Assembly: GCA_016787225.1 (NCBI GenBank)
Contig: JAEUUY010000011.1
Location: forward strand, 267,354 to 331,353
Length of the DNA: 64,000 bases
Direction of reading: 5' to 3'
Origin: Chitinophagales bacterium
GTDB lineage: Bacteria > Bacteroidota > Bacteroidia > Chitinophagales > JADJOU01
Positions 35,497 to 45,577 of the stretch are shown in pieces (position 1 is the stretch's first letter; each line of letters opens with the position of its first letter). A model generated the notes under the pieces. It was not told where the DNA came from. It saw only the letters and a list, made by a program, of their open reading frames with translations, and made no database searches. Position numbers and translations under genes: made by a program.

Positions 35497-36272
35497 TTTA
35501 CGATTTCATATAGAGACCAACCCGTATTCATCATACTATCATTAACTTTGAAAATTGCTTTTGATTTAAACTTCACTTCTATAGTTTCTAGTATTCGTTT
35601 ATTGATAATCCATTTTAGCCAATTTAGATTTTTAAGATGATTGGATATTTTTCCTTCATAAATTACACTTGGGCTGAGAAAGTAAACTTGATATTTCCCA
35701 CTGCCGAATACAAGCTTTTCATTATCTATGCTTCCATCTTCGTAATAGCTACTATTGTAATAAATTTTCCTTAAAGGATTAGACCCCTTCCATTCAATCC
35801 AAACGATACTGGTGTCTTGTGATAAATATCTCCCCCATCTTAGTTCATCTATTGGCAGCTCCCATGGTGCCAAACTCATGTGAATCGTTTCTGAATAACC
35901 GAGCCCTCTGTAATTTATTCCGTCATAATATAGTGATACCGAAGCCAGAGGATGATGACAGTCCCAAACCAATTTTTCTTCCTGTATATTCTGATATAGT
36001 TCTTCTTTAACTCCGGTCTTTTTGCCGTTAAAGACAAATGTTATACCTAGTTTTTTATTTTTAAATGTAAAATCATTGTCTTGATTTGGTTTATCAGTTT
36101 TAGTTAGTGAAACTTTCTCTGTGGTAATATTCTCAGAATTATTAATAATAATGCTGGAAAAATTGATTTTTATAATTAAGATATAAAGCTCTGCCCAATA
36201 AGCTATAAAACAATTTCCATTATTATCTATGACATCGAAGTATTTTTTTTCTAGGTTGAAGAGCTTTATCAT
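35484..36272 (-). CDS. Lipocalin-like protein, possibly CrtC/AttH hydratase-related
   Basis: 262 aa, no clear signal peptide. The central part (WDCHHPLASVSLYYDG, YRGLGYSETIHMSLAPWELP, DELRWGRYLS, VWIEWKG) resembles the two-lobed lipocalin-like fold of hydroxyneurosporene synthase CrtC/AttH proteins, where WGR-type segments occur. The match is from memory of the pattern and is weak. Its 13-bp overlap with the ICMT/PAP2/Lgt fusion and the same strand argue for a linked lipid or isoprenoid function. N-terminal 60 residues are unlike anything I know. Confidence 0.5.
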   Translation of the reverse strand: MIKLFNLEKKYFDVIDNNGNCFIAYWAELYILIIKINFSSIIINNSENITTEKVSLTKTDKPNQDNDFTFKNKKLGITFVFNGKKTGVKEELYQNIQEEKLVWDCHHPLASVSLYYDGINYRGLGYSETIHMSLAPWELPIDELRWGRYLSQDTSIVWIEWKGSNPLRKIYYNSSYYEDGSIDNEKLVFGSGKYQVYFLSPSVIYEGKISNHLKNLNWLKWIINKRILETIEVKFKSKAIFKVNDSMMNTGWSLYEIVKWKK

Positions 36273-36278
36273 GTATAG

Positions 36279-37337
36279 TTATAATAAATGATCTTGCATA
36301 TTCAATACGAGATTCTTTAATCTCCCCTCCACATCTCTTTCTTCCACAAATTTCACCCATCCTTTTTCCTGCCAATAAGAAGCGAGATATTCCTGCTCAG
36401 GTTGACCAGCGGTAGGTACACAGATGATTTTTTGCATTTGTAGAATATATAAATCTATCAAGGTAGAATAGCCACTGCGGCATATGATTCTTTCTGCTCG
36501 CGCTATATACTGAAGCGTCTCTTCATATCGCATACGAGAATGATGAATGCAGTTTTTTGATTTATTCAATACATAATCTTGAGAAAAATTTCCCGCAATA
36601 AAAGTGACTTGGTATGGCAGCGTTTCGATGACTTTGAGATATTTTTTTTCTAACTCTGTTCGTCGAGGTTCTGGGCCTGATAGCAATACAAGCAGCTCGA
36701 TAGGCTCAGCTTTGGGGTCACTCGCTACTTTCAAATCAGGAAAACCTATCCATCGCTTGGGAATAGAAATATCGACATCCGTCATAGCTGCACTCAGCTT
36801 GACAGTCTCGATATCAGGAATCCATAATTCATCAAAAGGTTTAATTAATTTATCTACAAATCGCTGCGATATGCGCTCTATAAAATTAGCTGTTACCAAT
36901 TTCAATTGATGCGAAATGAGATAACTTTTTAATCCTACTAAGTAGCAGCCATACCGGTTGTCGGAAATCACCACATCGGGTTGATAGATTTTCTGATAGC
37001 GTCGCATGTGCAGCTGTTCTCGATATATGATCCAAAAACGTGTAAAGGATTGTAATATGATAAATAGAAAAAGAAAATTCTTCGACTTATATTTTATCTT
37101 ATAAGACGGCAATGTATGTATAATAAGCTCTGGGAAACTGGTCTTGAGCATGCTCTCCGCTTCTCCATCGCTAAACAGAACGACCTTATTTCCTAAATTA
37201 TGATAATGCTTAATAATAGGAATAGACCTCGTAGCATGACCCACACCCCAATTGAGTACCGCGTAGAATATAGTCTGATTTTGAATCAAGGGGAGTTGAA
37301 GCCCTATCTTTTCTTTTTGGAAGAATAGAGAATCCAT
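36279..37337 (-). CDS. Glycosyltransferase, MurG-like (GT-B fold)
   Basis: 352 aa. N-terminal FYAVLNWGVGHATRSIPIIKHYH matches the GxGHxxRS loop of GT-B enzymes related to MurG and the MJ1255-type proteins common in Bacteroidota. The C-terminal half has VTFIAGNFSQDY, ARAERIICRSGYSTLIDL and CVPTAGQPEQEYLA, the nucleotide-sugar and acceptor site pattern. The acceptor is unknown. Its start overlaps the heme A synthase gene by 34 bp, so the exact start may be a little later. Confidence 0.85.
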   Translation of the reverse strand: MDSLFFQKEKIGLQLPLIQNQTIFYAVLNWGVGHATRSIPIIKHYHNLGNKVVLFSDGEAESMLKTSFPELIIHTLPSYKIKYKSKNFLFLFIILQSFTRFWIIYREQLHMRRYQKIYQPDVVISDNRYGCYLVGLKSYLISHQLKLVTANFIERISQRFVDKLIKPFDELWIPDIETVKLSAAMTDVDISIPKRWIGFPDLKVASDPKAEPIELLVLLSGPEPRRTELEKKYLKVIETLPYQVTFIAGNFSQDYVLNKSKNCIHHSRMRYEETLQYIARAERIICRSGYSTLIDLYILQMQKIICVPTAGQPEQEYLASYWQEKGWVKFVEERDVEGRLKNLVLNMQDHLL

Positions 37338-38365
37338 AGGTAGGCAGCTAATAATAGGAAAGCTGTAATTTGATGAATAACACCTAATGTAATAGGAATT
37401 TTTCCATGACTATAGCTTACAGTAAAAATACCTAAAATAATTTGTGATATTAACAGAATATAGTATAGCAGATAACTAGGAGCGATGAACATTTTCACTC
37501 TATTGACAATAAAAAACCATGCAGAGGCGAAAAATAAGAGGTAGGCTGTCAACCTATGTACTACTTGAACTATCAATTTTACATTAGGATTGGGTTCATA
37601 ATCATTCCAATGAGCCCATTGTATAGCAGGACTCGTATTCCATATGTCCTGAAAAAGCTGGGTTTTAGCCAATAGCAATGGATAAGGAAACACCAAGGCG
37701 GCTTTCATACCAGCCATCAAAGCTCCGAAAGCTAATTGAATAACCAAGAAAGTTCCTATCCACTTCCATAAATATCGGTCGATTAACTCAATACGTTCGG
37801 CCGAATGAGCATGCGCATACTGATAATAGGTATAAGTAAGATATGAAAACAAACTCGTAGCCAAGATAAGATGTATTAATAGATTATAGGCATTGACCCA
37901 GGTGCGTTTATCATCATTAAGGCCACTGGCTACCATTAGCCAACCAAAAGTAGCGGAGAGTGAGGCTAAAAAAATAACTACGAGTAGCCTTTTAATAAGT
38001 CTCACCTCAATTTTTTTTCTCACGATAAAATAAAAGAAAGGGATTGCAAAAACTATACCCATAATTCTAGCCCATAGTCTATGGAAATATTCCCAGAAAT
38101 AAATTCGTTTAAATTCATAGAGAGACATATCCCTATGTATAGACTCAAACTGTTTCTTTGCGAAGGTTTTATATTTTTCAAAAGAAATCGTCCATTCCTT
38201 TTCATTCAATGGAGGCAGGGTTCCTTTAATCACTTCCCATTCGGTAATAGATAGTCCAGAATCTGTAAGTCGTGTGATACCCCCTATTAAAATTTGCACT
38301 AAGACCATTAAGCAACCTATCAATAACCAAATAGAAACTGCTCTTGAAATCTTAGCGTTTACCAT
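37304..38365 (-). CDS. ctaA: Heme A synthase (COX15/CtaA family)
   Basis: 353 aa, eight membrane helices. It has the GGITRLTDSGLSITEWEVIKG signature and heme-ligand histidines in FHRLWARIMG, LIHLILATSL, VHRLTAYLL and IHQITAFLLL. The enzyme oxidises heme O to heme A for aa3-type cytochrome oxidase, so the organism respires aerobically. The oxidase genes are not in this window. It is followed by an overlapping glycosyltransferase. Confidence 0.95.
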   Translation of the reverse strand: MVNAKISRAVSIWLLIGCLMVLVQILIGGITRLTDSGLSITEWEVIKGTLPPLNEKEWTISFEKYKTFAKKQFESIHRDMSLYEFKRIYFWEYFHRLWARIMGIVFAIPFFYFIVRKKIEVRLIKRLLVVIFLASLSATFGWLMVASGLNDDKRTWVNAYNLLIHLILATSLFSYLTYTYYQYAHAHSAERIELIDRYLWKWIGTFLVIQLAFGALMAGMKAALVFPYPLLLAKTQLFQDIWNTSPAIQWAHWNDYEPNPNVKLIVQVVHRLTAYLLFFASAWFFIVNRVKMFIAPSYLLYYILLISQIILGIFTVSYSHGKIPITLGVIHQITAFLLLAAYLWILYSSKKKR

Positions 38366-38369
38366 AACC

Positions 38370-39155
38370 TTAGTTTTCCATATTTTTCAGAATAGTTTCT
38401 GCTTGAGATTTCATAGGGTTATCGTAACTCTTTAACTTTCTAAGAATTTCCTTGGCCTCTTCGCGATTGCCTTGCTTGTATATTTCTTGTGCTTGATTAA
38501 ACAATTCCCTTTCTTTTTGAGATACAGCTGCCGCAGGATTAGATGCATTACTTGAAGCAGGATTGATATCGTTATTGATATCCCCTAAACTTGAACTTGA
38601 TTGACTCTGATTCTTCTTAGTCGCCACTTTCTGTTTAGTGATGGAGACAGAATCTACGGGCATGCTTGCTGCTACCGCAGCATTCGGAATAGTTTCCATA
38701 GGCAGGCTGGATGAGTCTGCATAAGATTGAATACTAGAAACAGTTTCTGCTTCCACCATGGTCTGATCTTGAGCATCTACACCAGGGCTACTACTTAGAA
38801 AATAATAGATGCCATATCCTAAAATACCCATTAAAATAATGCCCGTAATAATAATACCAACAATTCTCCAGTTAATTGGCATTTCTTTCTTAGTCTCAAC
38901 ATTTTCTCTGGATTTGAGAATCTTAGATTCTGAAACCCCTGTATATTGCTGCACTTCATTTATGAGCAGTGCTACAGACTGATAAGCCAGTGCTCTGTTT
39001 TCTTTATCTCCTATGGTATTTACTGCTTCCTTTAAAAAAGGATCTTTCTCACATTGTATCTCTAATTCTTTTTCTCTTTCAGGGGACAATTTATATTGTA
39101 AAAATTGAATCCACTCTTTAGTAGAAAACATTTTAAACTTTCTCTCTATACTCAT
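38370..39155 (-). CDS. Single-pass membrane protein, probable anti-sigma-like partner of the ECF factor
   Basis: 261 aa from ATG 39155; ATG 39131 (MFSTKEWIQFLQY) is a shorter alternative. Cytoplasmic helical N-terminus (about 95 aa), one membrane helix (IVGIIITGIILMGILGYGIYYF), then a low-complexity Ser/Ala-rich periplasmic stretch and a TPR-like C-terminus (LFNQAQEIYKQGNREEAKEILRKL). No zinc-finger HxxxCxxC motif was seen. Position 19 bp downstream of the sigma gene on the same strand fits an anti-sigma or accessory protein. Function is inferred from position. Confidence 0.65.
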   Translation of the reverse strand: MSIERKFKMFSTKEWIQFLQYKLSPEREKELEIQCEKDPFLKEAVNTIGDKENRALAYQSVALLINEVQQYTGVSESKILKSRENVETKKEMPINWRIVGIIITGIILMGILGYGIYYFLSSSPGVDAQDQTMVEAETVSSIQSYADSSSLPMETIPNAAVAASMPVDSVSITKQKVATKKNQSQSSSSLGDINNDINPASSNASNPAAAVSQKERELFNQAQEIYKQGNREEAKEILRKLKSYDNPMKSQAETILKNMEN

Positions 39156-39174
39156 TTTCGTTGTTTATCCTAGA

Positions 39175-39765
39175 TTATAATCCTCTATTCTCTAAGTAGG
39201 TTTTCAAAAGACGTTTGCCATTTTGAATATTTGTCTTTACTTGATTGACGCTAAACCCTGTCGATTCTGCAACCTCCTGATAAGATTTATTTTGCATATA
39301 GAATAAGTCAATACAAATTTTTTGATTCTCATTAAGTGTATTGATTGCCAATCGCAAATTGTTCGCATCTATTTTGGATGTCTTATCCTCAGAAGCATTA
39401 ATAAAAAGTTCGTGATCGTCTTTACTCGCAAGCTCATCGATGAGGATATTTTTCGAATCATTATTTCCTGCATTCTTTTTCTTAGATTCTATAGTGCATA
39501 GATTCTTTGTTAGTTGATACAACCAGCTAGAAAAATCTTTCACTTCAATTCTTTTTAAATCGGAAGCTATCTTATGAAATACAGTCATAGTAAGATCCTC
39601 CGCTTCTTTTTGGTTTTTTAATACCCCCAATGCTACTCCAAAAACACTGGGCAAATAACGAAGAAACAATTCTCCTAAATAGGAATTATCATGAGAGAAT
39701 CGATATTTACTTATCAATTCCTCATCCGTAAGACCACTATTTAATTTAGATCCGAAAACTGCCAC
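39175..39765 (-). CDS. ECF-type RNA polymerase sigma factor
   Basis: 196 aa. Region 2 is represented by VALGVLKNQKEAEDLTMTVFHKIA and DFSSWLYQLTKNLC. Region 4 carries an HTH (LNENQKICIDLFYMQNKSYQEVAESTGFSVNQVKTNIQNGKRLLK, in parts). It is followed by a membrane protein gene of the kind that regulates such sigma factors. It diverges from pyrD with an 85-bp gap. Its regulon is unknown. Confidence 0.9.
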   Translation of the reverse strand: MAVFGSKLNSGLTDEELISKYRFSHDNSYLGELFLRYLPSVFGVALGVLKNQKEAEDLTMTVFHKIASDLKRIEVKDFSSWLYQLTKNLCTIESKKKNAGNNDSKNILIDELASKDDHELFINASEDKTSKIDANNLRLAINTLNENQKICIDLFYMQNKSYQEVAESTGFSVNQVKTNIQNGKRLLKTYLENRGL

Positions 39766-39850
39766 TTCCTTGAAAAAATTTGTGGCTAAATTAATTATTT
39801 TTCAAGAAGTCCTAAAAAAAATTGATTTTTGCAATTTCAGTAAATTTCCA

Positions 39851-40864
39851 ATGTATACAATAGTTAAAAATATTCTATTCTTTTTTCCTCCAGAGTTTGC
39901 TCACGCTATCACTATGAAATTATTGAGAATTTTACTGGAAATTCCAGGCCTTAACACCTTACTTTGCTATCATAAAATTGATGATATCTCTTTCGCTGGT
40001 ATTCGATTTAAAAATAGACTGGGCATGGCGGCAGGATTTGATAAGAATGCGGAATATGTGAACATACTGGACAAACTAGGGTTTGGATATGTAGAGATAG
40101 GCACAGTGACTCCTGAACCACAAGACGGTAACCCCAAACCACGACTATTTCGACTCAAAGAAGATCAAGCTTTGATGAATCGAATGGGGTTTAATAATTT
40201 AGGTGTAAAAAAAATAATAGAAAACCTAAAAAAATTTCAAGGCAAAGGTTATGTTATCGGAGGCAATATAGGCAAGAACAAATGGACTCCCAACGAAGAA
40301 GCCCATCTAGACTATCAAAAATGCTTTGAGGCTATGTATGACTTTGTCGATTATTTTGTGGTCAATGTCAGTTCACCAAATACCCCTAATCTTAGAGCAC
40401 TTCAGGATAAAGATACCTTGATAAAAATATTTGAGGTGCTTCAAGAGTTTCGTAAAAATCAATCCGTTTCTAAACCTATCTTTCTCAAAATAGCACCTGA
40501 CCTCACAGAAGGGCAGTTAGATGATATCATTTCTGTATATCACAGTCAGCATATTGACGCCCTCATAGTATCGAATACAACGATAGATTATGAAGTCTTA
40601 AATAGAAATAAAGATTTTGCCTATTCAGAAAAAATGGGCGGCATTAGCGGTAAGCCCATAGCTTATAAGACAAATGAAGTTATTCGATATTTAAAGTCCA
40701 AAGACGCATCAATAAAACTCATAGGTGTTGGCGGTATAGATAGTGCTGCATCGGCACAAGAAAAAATTGACCTAGGTTGTGAATTGCTGCAAGTATATAC
40801 AGGCTTTGTATATAAAGGAAATGGACTGATTAAAGAGATTTTGAAAGGTATTACTTCAAAATAG
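39851..40864 (+). CDS. pyrD: Dihydroorotate dehydrogenase, class 2 (quinone-dependent)
   Basis: 337 aa from ATG 39851 ([18 protein letters not shown]). A longer frame from 39770 is rejected because the class 2 N-terminal helix begins at 39851. Motifs: [52 protein letters not shown] with the catalytic serine, KIAPDLTE and GVGGIDSA. It oxidises dihydroorotate to orotate using menaquinone at the membrane. It is convergent with ribBA, overlapping by 14 bp. Confidence 0.95.
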   Translation: MYTIVKNILFFFPPEFAHAITMKLLRILLEIPGLNTLLCYHKIDDISFAGIRFKNRLGMAAGFDKNAEYVNILDKLGFGYVEIGTVTPEPQDGNPKPRLFRLKEDQALMNRMGFNNLGVKKIIENLKKFQGKGYVIGGNIGKNKWTPNEEAHLDYQKCFEAMYDFVDYFVVNVSSPNTPNLRALQDKDTLIKIFEVLQEFRKNQSVSKPIFLKIAPDLTEGQLDDIISVYHSQHIDALIVSNTTIDYEVLNRNKDFAYSEKMGGISGKPIAYKTNEVIRYLKSKDASIKLIGVGGIDSAASAQEKIDLGCELLQVYTGFVYKGNGLIKEILKGITSK

Positions 40865-42077
40865 TGTGACCCATTTTGTCTCTCTTGGTCTCTAAGTATT
40901 TTTGGTTACTTGGATTTGGAGTTACTTCTATAGGGATATTATCTACTATCTCCAGTCCATAACCGATAAGCCCTACACGTTTTTTGGGATTATTGCTCAT
41001 GAGTTTTATTTTTTGAATACCGAGGCTGCGAATGATTTGAGCCCCAAGACCATAGTCTCGCTCATCCATTTTAAAGCCTAGTTCCAAGTTGGCTTCTACA
41101 GTATCACGACCCTGCTCTTGAAGTTTGTAAGCTCTTAGCTTGTTCAATAATCCTATTCCCCTGCCCTCTTGTTGCATATAGACAACAACTCCTTTTCCTT
41201 CCTGTTCTATCATTTTCATAGCGAGGTGTAGCTGATCTCCACAGTCACAGCGAAGAGACTGGAGAATATCTCCCGTAGCACAACTCGAATGAACCCTCAC
41301 CAAAACGGGCTCGCCTGCCTCCCAAGCTCCTTTTACCAAGGCTAAGTGGATATCCGGGCTTGTATTTTGTGAAAAAGCATGTAACTTGAAATTTCCGTAT
41401 TTGGTAGGCATATCAACTACTTCTTCTAGCTTGATGAGACTATCATGCTTCAGTCTATATTCTATCAAGTCTTCGATAGAAATAATTTTCAAATTATGTT
41501 TTTTAGCCACTTCTATCAATTGTGGAAGGCGCGCCATGCTACCATCCTCGTTGAGTATTTCTACCAGGACCCCTGCAGGCTGACAACCAGCCAGTCGGGC
41601 GATATCTACAGCTGCTTCGGTATGTCCAGCTCGACGTAATACGCCTCCATCTCTAGCTCTGAGTGGAAATATATGCCCTGGTCTGCCTAAATCTTTTGGC
41701 TTGGTATTTGGATTTATTAAGGATAAAATTGTCTTAGACCTGTCATGCGCAGAAATACCTGTAGTACAGCCTTCTCCCTTCAAATCGATAGATACCGTAA
41801 ATTGAGTCTCATGTAGTACCGTATTTTTGCCAACCATGAGTTGTAGGTCTAATTCATCACAACGCTTCTCTGGAAGTGGAGTACATATAAGTCCGCGTCC
41901 ATAGGTAGCCATAAAATTAACTACTTCCGGTGTGGCATGCTCCGCTGCAGCTATAAAGTCACCTTCATTTTCTCTATTTTCATCATCTACCACAATGATA
42001 ACTTTTCCATTTTGAATATCCAACAAGGCTTCTTCAATTGTATTCAGTTTATATTCTGTCACTTCTTTCCCAGACAT
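40851..42077 (-). CDS. ribBA: Bifunctional RibBA: DHBP synthase / GTP cyclohydrolase II
   Basis: 408 aa. The N-terminal half is 3,4-dihydroxy-2-butanone 4-phosphate synthase ([47 protein letters not shown]). The C-terminal half is GTP cyclohydrolase II with zinc cysteines ([19 protein letters not shown]) and QQEGRGIGL. It makes both precursors of riboflavin. Flavin supply fits the many flavoproteins in the photolyase cluster nearby, but no FMN riboswitch was seen. Its start overlaps the glycosyltransferase by 29 bp. Confidence 0.97.
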   Translation of the reverse strand: MSGKEVTEYKLNTIEEALLDIQNGKVIIVVDDENRENEGDFIAAAEHATPEVVNFMATYGRGLICTPLPEKRCDELDLQLMVGKNTVLHETQFTVSIDLKGEGCTTGISAHDRSKTILSLINPNTKPKDLGRPGHIFPLRARDGGVLRRAGHTEAAVDIARLAGCQPAGVLVEILNEDGSMARLPQLIEVAKKHNLKIISIEDLIEYRLKHDSLIKLEEVVDMPTKYGNFKLHAFSQNTSPDIHLALVKGAWEAGEPVLVRVHSSCATGDILQSLRCDCGDQLHLAMKMIEQEGKGVVVYMQQEGRGIGLLNKLRAYKLQEQGRDTVEANLELGFKMDERDYGLGAQIIRSLGIQKIKLMSNNPKKRVGLIGYGLEIVDNIPIEVTPNPSNQKYLETKRDKMGHTILK

Positions 42078-43197
42078 TTGTTTTTATCCCTTTTATATAA
42101 TTAAAAAATCCATACAATATTGCTAAATTCATACTCAAAAAATAATACATTCTATACCAGATAGCATTTATTTTAAGCAAAGTCAGCAAATAATTAAAGA
42201 ACAAAAATAGGCAAACCAAGCTACCTCCATAGATTAATATATTTGAATATTGACCAAAAAGATTGAAAAAACTAAGTATCCAAGCTACTAAGAATAGAAT
42301 AGGGGATAGCCACCGTAGTATTTTGTGAAAGAAAAAAGCATAGATAAAGCCAAAAGAGGTCTTCCATGGATTCAATAAATCTAAGAAATGAAAAAGTATC
42401 TGAAAATTGCCCGCAGCATAGCGGCTTTTGCGTTTAAACTCATTGGTAAGTACTGCTGAAATATGCTCCTTTGCTATGGCAGTTTGGGAATAGAGCACAT
42501 AATAATTTTTTCCAATAACAGAGAACGTGAGAAACAAGTCGTCTGTTATAAAATTTTTAGGAATCCTCTGATACAATTCGCCTCGCATCATATAGCAGGC
42601 GCCAAATACACCTATAGCATAACCCATAGTCCGACTTTCTTCCAGCTTTATTCTATTTTCTCTCAAAACATAATCTGATTCTACGTTGCGTTGATTTTGC
42701 AAAGGCACTACAGAGGCCCCAACCATACCTACTTTATCTATCAATATTTCTTTTTCCAATTCGATAATACAGTTTGTGTCTAATGCTATATTAGCATCCA
42801 TCAGGAGAATATGGTAGCTATCTGTGTTCAACTGAAATTTTTCTACTAAGAAATTCAAGGCCTGAGGCTTCCCAATGCGGTGGAGTCTTTCGACCTTCAG
42901 TTTTGAGTATTGTATTTGGAGATTTTGTAAAACCTTCATTGTTTCATCTTCACTGCCATCATCCGCTACGATAACCATTTCTATATTATCTAAATTATTA
43001 CTATTAAATATAGCTTGTATTGTTTTGGATATATGATTCTCTTCGTTGTATGCAGCTAGTAAAACAACAATAGGTCGCTTGCCGGAGGTGTGAGTACCTA
43101 TAGTCTTATTCCCCAGATAATGGAGCGAACTAGGATATATTAAATAACTATAAATAAATAGACTGACAAATACTAAAAATACAATCGCTAATATCAA
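42049..43197 (-). CDS. Membrane-anchored family 2 glycosyltransferase
   Basis: 382 aa from TTG 43197, beginning with a membrane helix ([21 protein letters not shown]). The GT-A domain shows [23 protein letters not shown] and [10 protein letters not shown], the later [10 protein letters not shown] and a [12 protein letters not shown] acceptor/processivity region, and the C-terminus has several helices. It resembles cellulose-synthase-like GT2 proteins and probably builds a cell-envelope glycan. The end overlaps the ribBA start, so they form one transcript. Confidence 0.88.
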   Translation of the reverse strand: MILAIVFLVFVSLFIYSYLIYPSSLHYLGNKTIGTHTSGKRPIVVLLAAYNEENHISKTIQAIFNSNNLDNIEMVIVADDGSEDETMKVLQNLQIQYSKLKVERLHRIGKPQALNFLVEKFQLNTDSYHILLMDANIALDTNCIIELEKEILIDKVGMVGASVVPLQNQRNVESDYVLRENRIKLEESRTMGYAIGVFGACYMMRGELYQRIPKNFITDDLFLTFSVIGKNYYVLYSQTAIAKEHISAVLTNEFKRKSRYAAGNFQILFHFLDLLNPWKTSFGFIYAFFFHKILRWLSPILFLVAWILSFFNLFGQYSNILIYGGSLVCLFLFFNYLLTLLKINAIWYRMYYFLSMNLAILYGFFNYIKGIKTNVWERSDRI

Positions 43198-43244
43198 AAT
43201 AAGTAGAATTAAGAATTAGAACACCTCGATTCTAATAGAACTAT

Positions 43245-43252
43245 TATTTTTG
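43245..43252 (+). promoter_or_regulatory. -7 box (TATTTTTG) for the HerA-like gene
   Basis: A full TAnnTTTG match 17 bp before the ATG at 43270. Confidence 0.4.
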
Positions 43253-43269
43253 TTTGTAAAAATAAAACA

Positions 43270-44823
43270 ATGGCGAATAAACAACAGTTTTTATCCGATA
43301 TTCAAACCGGATATACATTCAAAGGTGATAGCATTCTTATGGGTTTAGGTAAACTGAATGAAGAAAATGTCCCCGATGCCTTGATTAAAGCGCCACTCAA
43401 AATGTTTAACCGACATGGTCTGATAGCAGGAGCTACTGGAACGGGTAAGACTATTTCACTACAAGTCATAGCGGAAAACCTCTCCAAAGCGGGAGTGCCT
43501 GTTTTACTGATGGATATCAAAGGAGACCTCAGCGGTATCGCTATGGCTGGAAGTACCAATCCTAAAGTAGAAGAACGAAATGCCATTTTAAAATTAGATA
43601 ACTCCTATTCCAACAATCCTGCTGAATTCATAACGATAAGCAGTGAGCCTGGTACACCTATGCGGGCTACTGTCAGTGAATTTGGACCTGTATTATTAGC
43701 TAAAATATTGGGATTGAACGATACCCAAGAGGGAGTCCTTTCTATGCTTTTTAAATACTGCGATGATAAAGGATTAGCTCTATTAGATTTAAAAGATTTA
43801 AGAGAAGTGCTAATACGAGCGAACGATGAACTAAAAGATGAACTAACCAAACAATTTGGCAGTTTTTCAACTACGACTTCAGGTACTATTCTTCGTAAAG
43901 TAATTGAAATAGAACAACAAGGAGCAGACAAATTTTTTGGAGAAATGTCTTTTGAAGTGGAAGACCTCGTAAGGGTAATCGATGGAAAAGGAATAGTTAA
44001 TATATTTCGCCTAACAGATATACAAGATAAGCCTAAATTATTTTCAAGTTTTATGCTTTGCCTGCTTGCTGAAATTTATGGCAGTTTCCCTGAAATAGGC
44101 GACCCTGATAAACCTAAACTAGTTTTATTTATCGATGAAGCACATTTGATATTTGAGGAAGCTAGCCCAGCGCTTTTAAAGCAACTCGAAGCTACTATTA
44201 AGCTGATTCGGTCCAAAGGTGTTGGTATATTTTTTATTACACAGAATCCTGCCGATATTCCTGATTCTATTTTGGGTCAGCTGGGGATGAAAGTGCAACA
44301 TGCCTTGCGTGCCTTCACTGCCAAGGATCAAAAAGCTATAAAACTAGCAGCTGAAAATTTCCCTATTTCCCCATATTATGATATCGAGAAAACCTTGACA
44401 TCTTTGGGTATAGGAGAGGCCTTGGTCACTGTGCTCAATGAAAAAGGTATCCCTACTCCACTAGCTCATACCATGATGCGACCCCCATTAAGTCGTATAG
44501 GAGTATTGACTAATGGTGAATTGCAAGACATTATTGACCAATCTGATATCAAAGAAAAATACGAAAAAATCATAGACCGTGAGAGCGCTTATGAAATGCT
44601 CCAAGGAAAAATATCGGCGGCTAAAGAGGATGAACCTGAAGCAGAAGAGAAAGAAGAAGTAAAAGAAGAAAAAGGAGGCGGCATACTGGATAGCGTAGGG
44701 GATGCTGTCAATAGTCCTGTTGGAAAAATTGTAGTGAGAGAAGTCACGAGAGGTTTACTTGGTGTCCTAGGACTCAAAACGACAACGACTAGGAGACGAA
44801 AGAGTAAAGGGCTTTTTTGGTAA
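43270..44823 (+). CDS. HerA/YjgR-like ATPase (DUF853)
   Basis: 517 aa. Walker A in GATGTGKTISLQ, MDIKGDLSGIAM, and Walker B LVLFIDEAHLIF; further FITQNPADIPDSILGQLGMKVQHALRA and GEALVTVLNEKG are hallmarks of the DUF853/YjgR group, relatives of the HerA DNA translocase. The C-terminus is charged (acidic EEKEEVKEEKGGG, then basic RRRKSKG). The cellular role is not established. It is convergent with the MarR-type gene. Confidence 0.9.
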   Translation: MANKQQFLSDIQTGYTFKGDSILMGLGKLNEENVPDALIKAPLKMFNRHGLIAGATGTGKTISLQVIAENLSKAGVPVLLMDIKGDLSGIAMAGSTNPKVEERNAILKLDNSYSNNPAEFITISSEPGTPMRATVSEFGPVLLAKILGLNDTQEGVLSMLFKYCDDKGLALLDLKDLREVLIRANDELKDELTKQFGSFSTTTSGTILRKVIEIEQQGADKFFGEMSFEVEDLVRVIDGKGIVNIFRLTDIQDKPKLFSSFMLCLLAEIYGSFPEIGDPDKPKLVLFIDEAHLIFEEASPALLKQLEATIKLIRSKGVGIFFITQNPADIPDSILGQLGMKVQHALRAFTAKDQKAIKLAAENFPISPYYDIEKTLTSLGIGEALVTVLNEKGIPTPLAHTMMRPPLSRIGVLTNGELQDIIDQSDIKEKYEKIIDRESAYEMLQGKISAAKEDEPEAEEKEEVKEEKGGGILDSVGDAVNSPVGKIVVREVTRGLLGVLGLKTTTTRRRKSKGLFW

Positions 44824-44865
44824 ATTATACTATTTATAAATAGTTATCTCTAGTTTAGGTCAGTG

Positions 44866-45522
44866 TCAATTTAACGAATACTTCTCTAATACAAAATCTA
44901 ATTCTAGCTTGGTCTTAGACAGATATAATGGTTGATGAAAAACATCTAATTTTTTCAACAATTCATACATTTTTTGCTTCTCTTTTGCCGTCAGTTTTCC
45001 TGTTATCAGTTTGGCCACCTTTCTAGTAATCGATTTGATTTCTATAAATGCCATTTCTCCCTTTTTTGTCAATTCGATTCTAACACTTCGTTTATCATGT
45101 TCATCTTCATGTTCATGAATTAGACCGTTTTTTACGAGCCGTCTTATCACTTCTAGCCCAGTCGTCCGGTCGTGTACATTTCGCTCTATGAGTTGTGTTT
45201 TAGTAAGACTTCCTGCTCTTTTGAGAGCATAGAGATAGGTAAAGTCCTCTTGGTTTAGTTCCGAAAATTCTGCTAAGTAGGTTTTTAAATGACCTTTTGC
45301 GTAGCGGTACATCAAAACAAGCAATCTACTTATTTCCTCTTCTATATCATTCGTTTCTAGAGAATTATTGCTTGAGGAAACATCTATACAGGAGCTTCTA
45401 TTCTCCTTATCCAATATCCAATAAGCGAAATCTGAAAGGTTATGACCCAGATTTTCTTCCTTCTGATAGAGCAAGAGTGCCTCCAAAATTTTTGTACATT
45501 GCGCATTCATATATAAAGACAA
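44866..45522 (-). CDS. MarR-family regulator, probable controller of the carotenoid/photolyase operon
   Basis: 218 aa from ATG 45522 (45510 is an alternative). A winged helix occupies about 90-150 (LNQEDFTYLYALKRAGSLTKTQLI ... GLEVIRRLVKNGLIHEHEDEHDKRSVRIELTKKG), with the DxRS(V/R) wing. It carries an N-terminal extension of about 60 residues beyond a standard MarR and a helical C-terminus. It is divergent from the 16-gene pigment/photolyase operon, with a 77-bp intergenic region that contains a candidate operator. No ligand or chromophore motif (B12 or flavin) was seen, so if it responds to light it does so indirectly. Confidence 0.85.
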   Translation of the reverse strand: MSLYMNAQCTKILEALLLYQKEENLGHNLSDFAYWILDKENRSSCIDVSSSNNSLETNDIEEEISRLLVLMYRYAKGHLKTYLAEFSELNQEDFTYLYALKRAGSLTKTQLIERNVHDRTTGLEVIRRLVKNGLIHEHEDEHDKRSVRIELTKKGEMAFIEIKSITRKVAKLITGKLTAKEKQKMYELLKKLDVFHQPLYLSKTKLELDFVLEKYSLN

Positions 45523-45530
45523 TAAAGTGC

Positions 45531-45557
45531 GAAATTAAGATATTTAAAACAATTTCG
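45531..45557. promoter_or_regulatory. Candidate MarR operator (inverted repeat)
   Basis: CGAAATT (45531-45537) and AATTTCG (45551-45557) form a perfect inverted repeat with a 13-bp AT-rich centre, so half sites are two helical turns apart. It overlaps the likely -7 box of the MarR gene (minus strand TAATTTCG) and lies just upstream of the crtI -7 box. This is where an autoregulating MarR repressor would bind. Confidence 0.5.
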
Positions 45558-45577
45558 TCCTATTTATTTTTTCTTAT

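Noticed and set aside
42049..42110. Possible FMN riboswitch before ribBA
   Set aside because: The region is the end of an overlapping glycosyltransferase gene and lacks the conserved FMN riboswitch core.
44829..44844. Perfect palindrome ACTATTTATAAATAGT between convergent genes
   Set aside because: No loop and no T-run, so it is not supported as a terminator; AT-rich palindromes of this size occur by chance.
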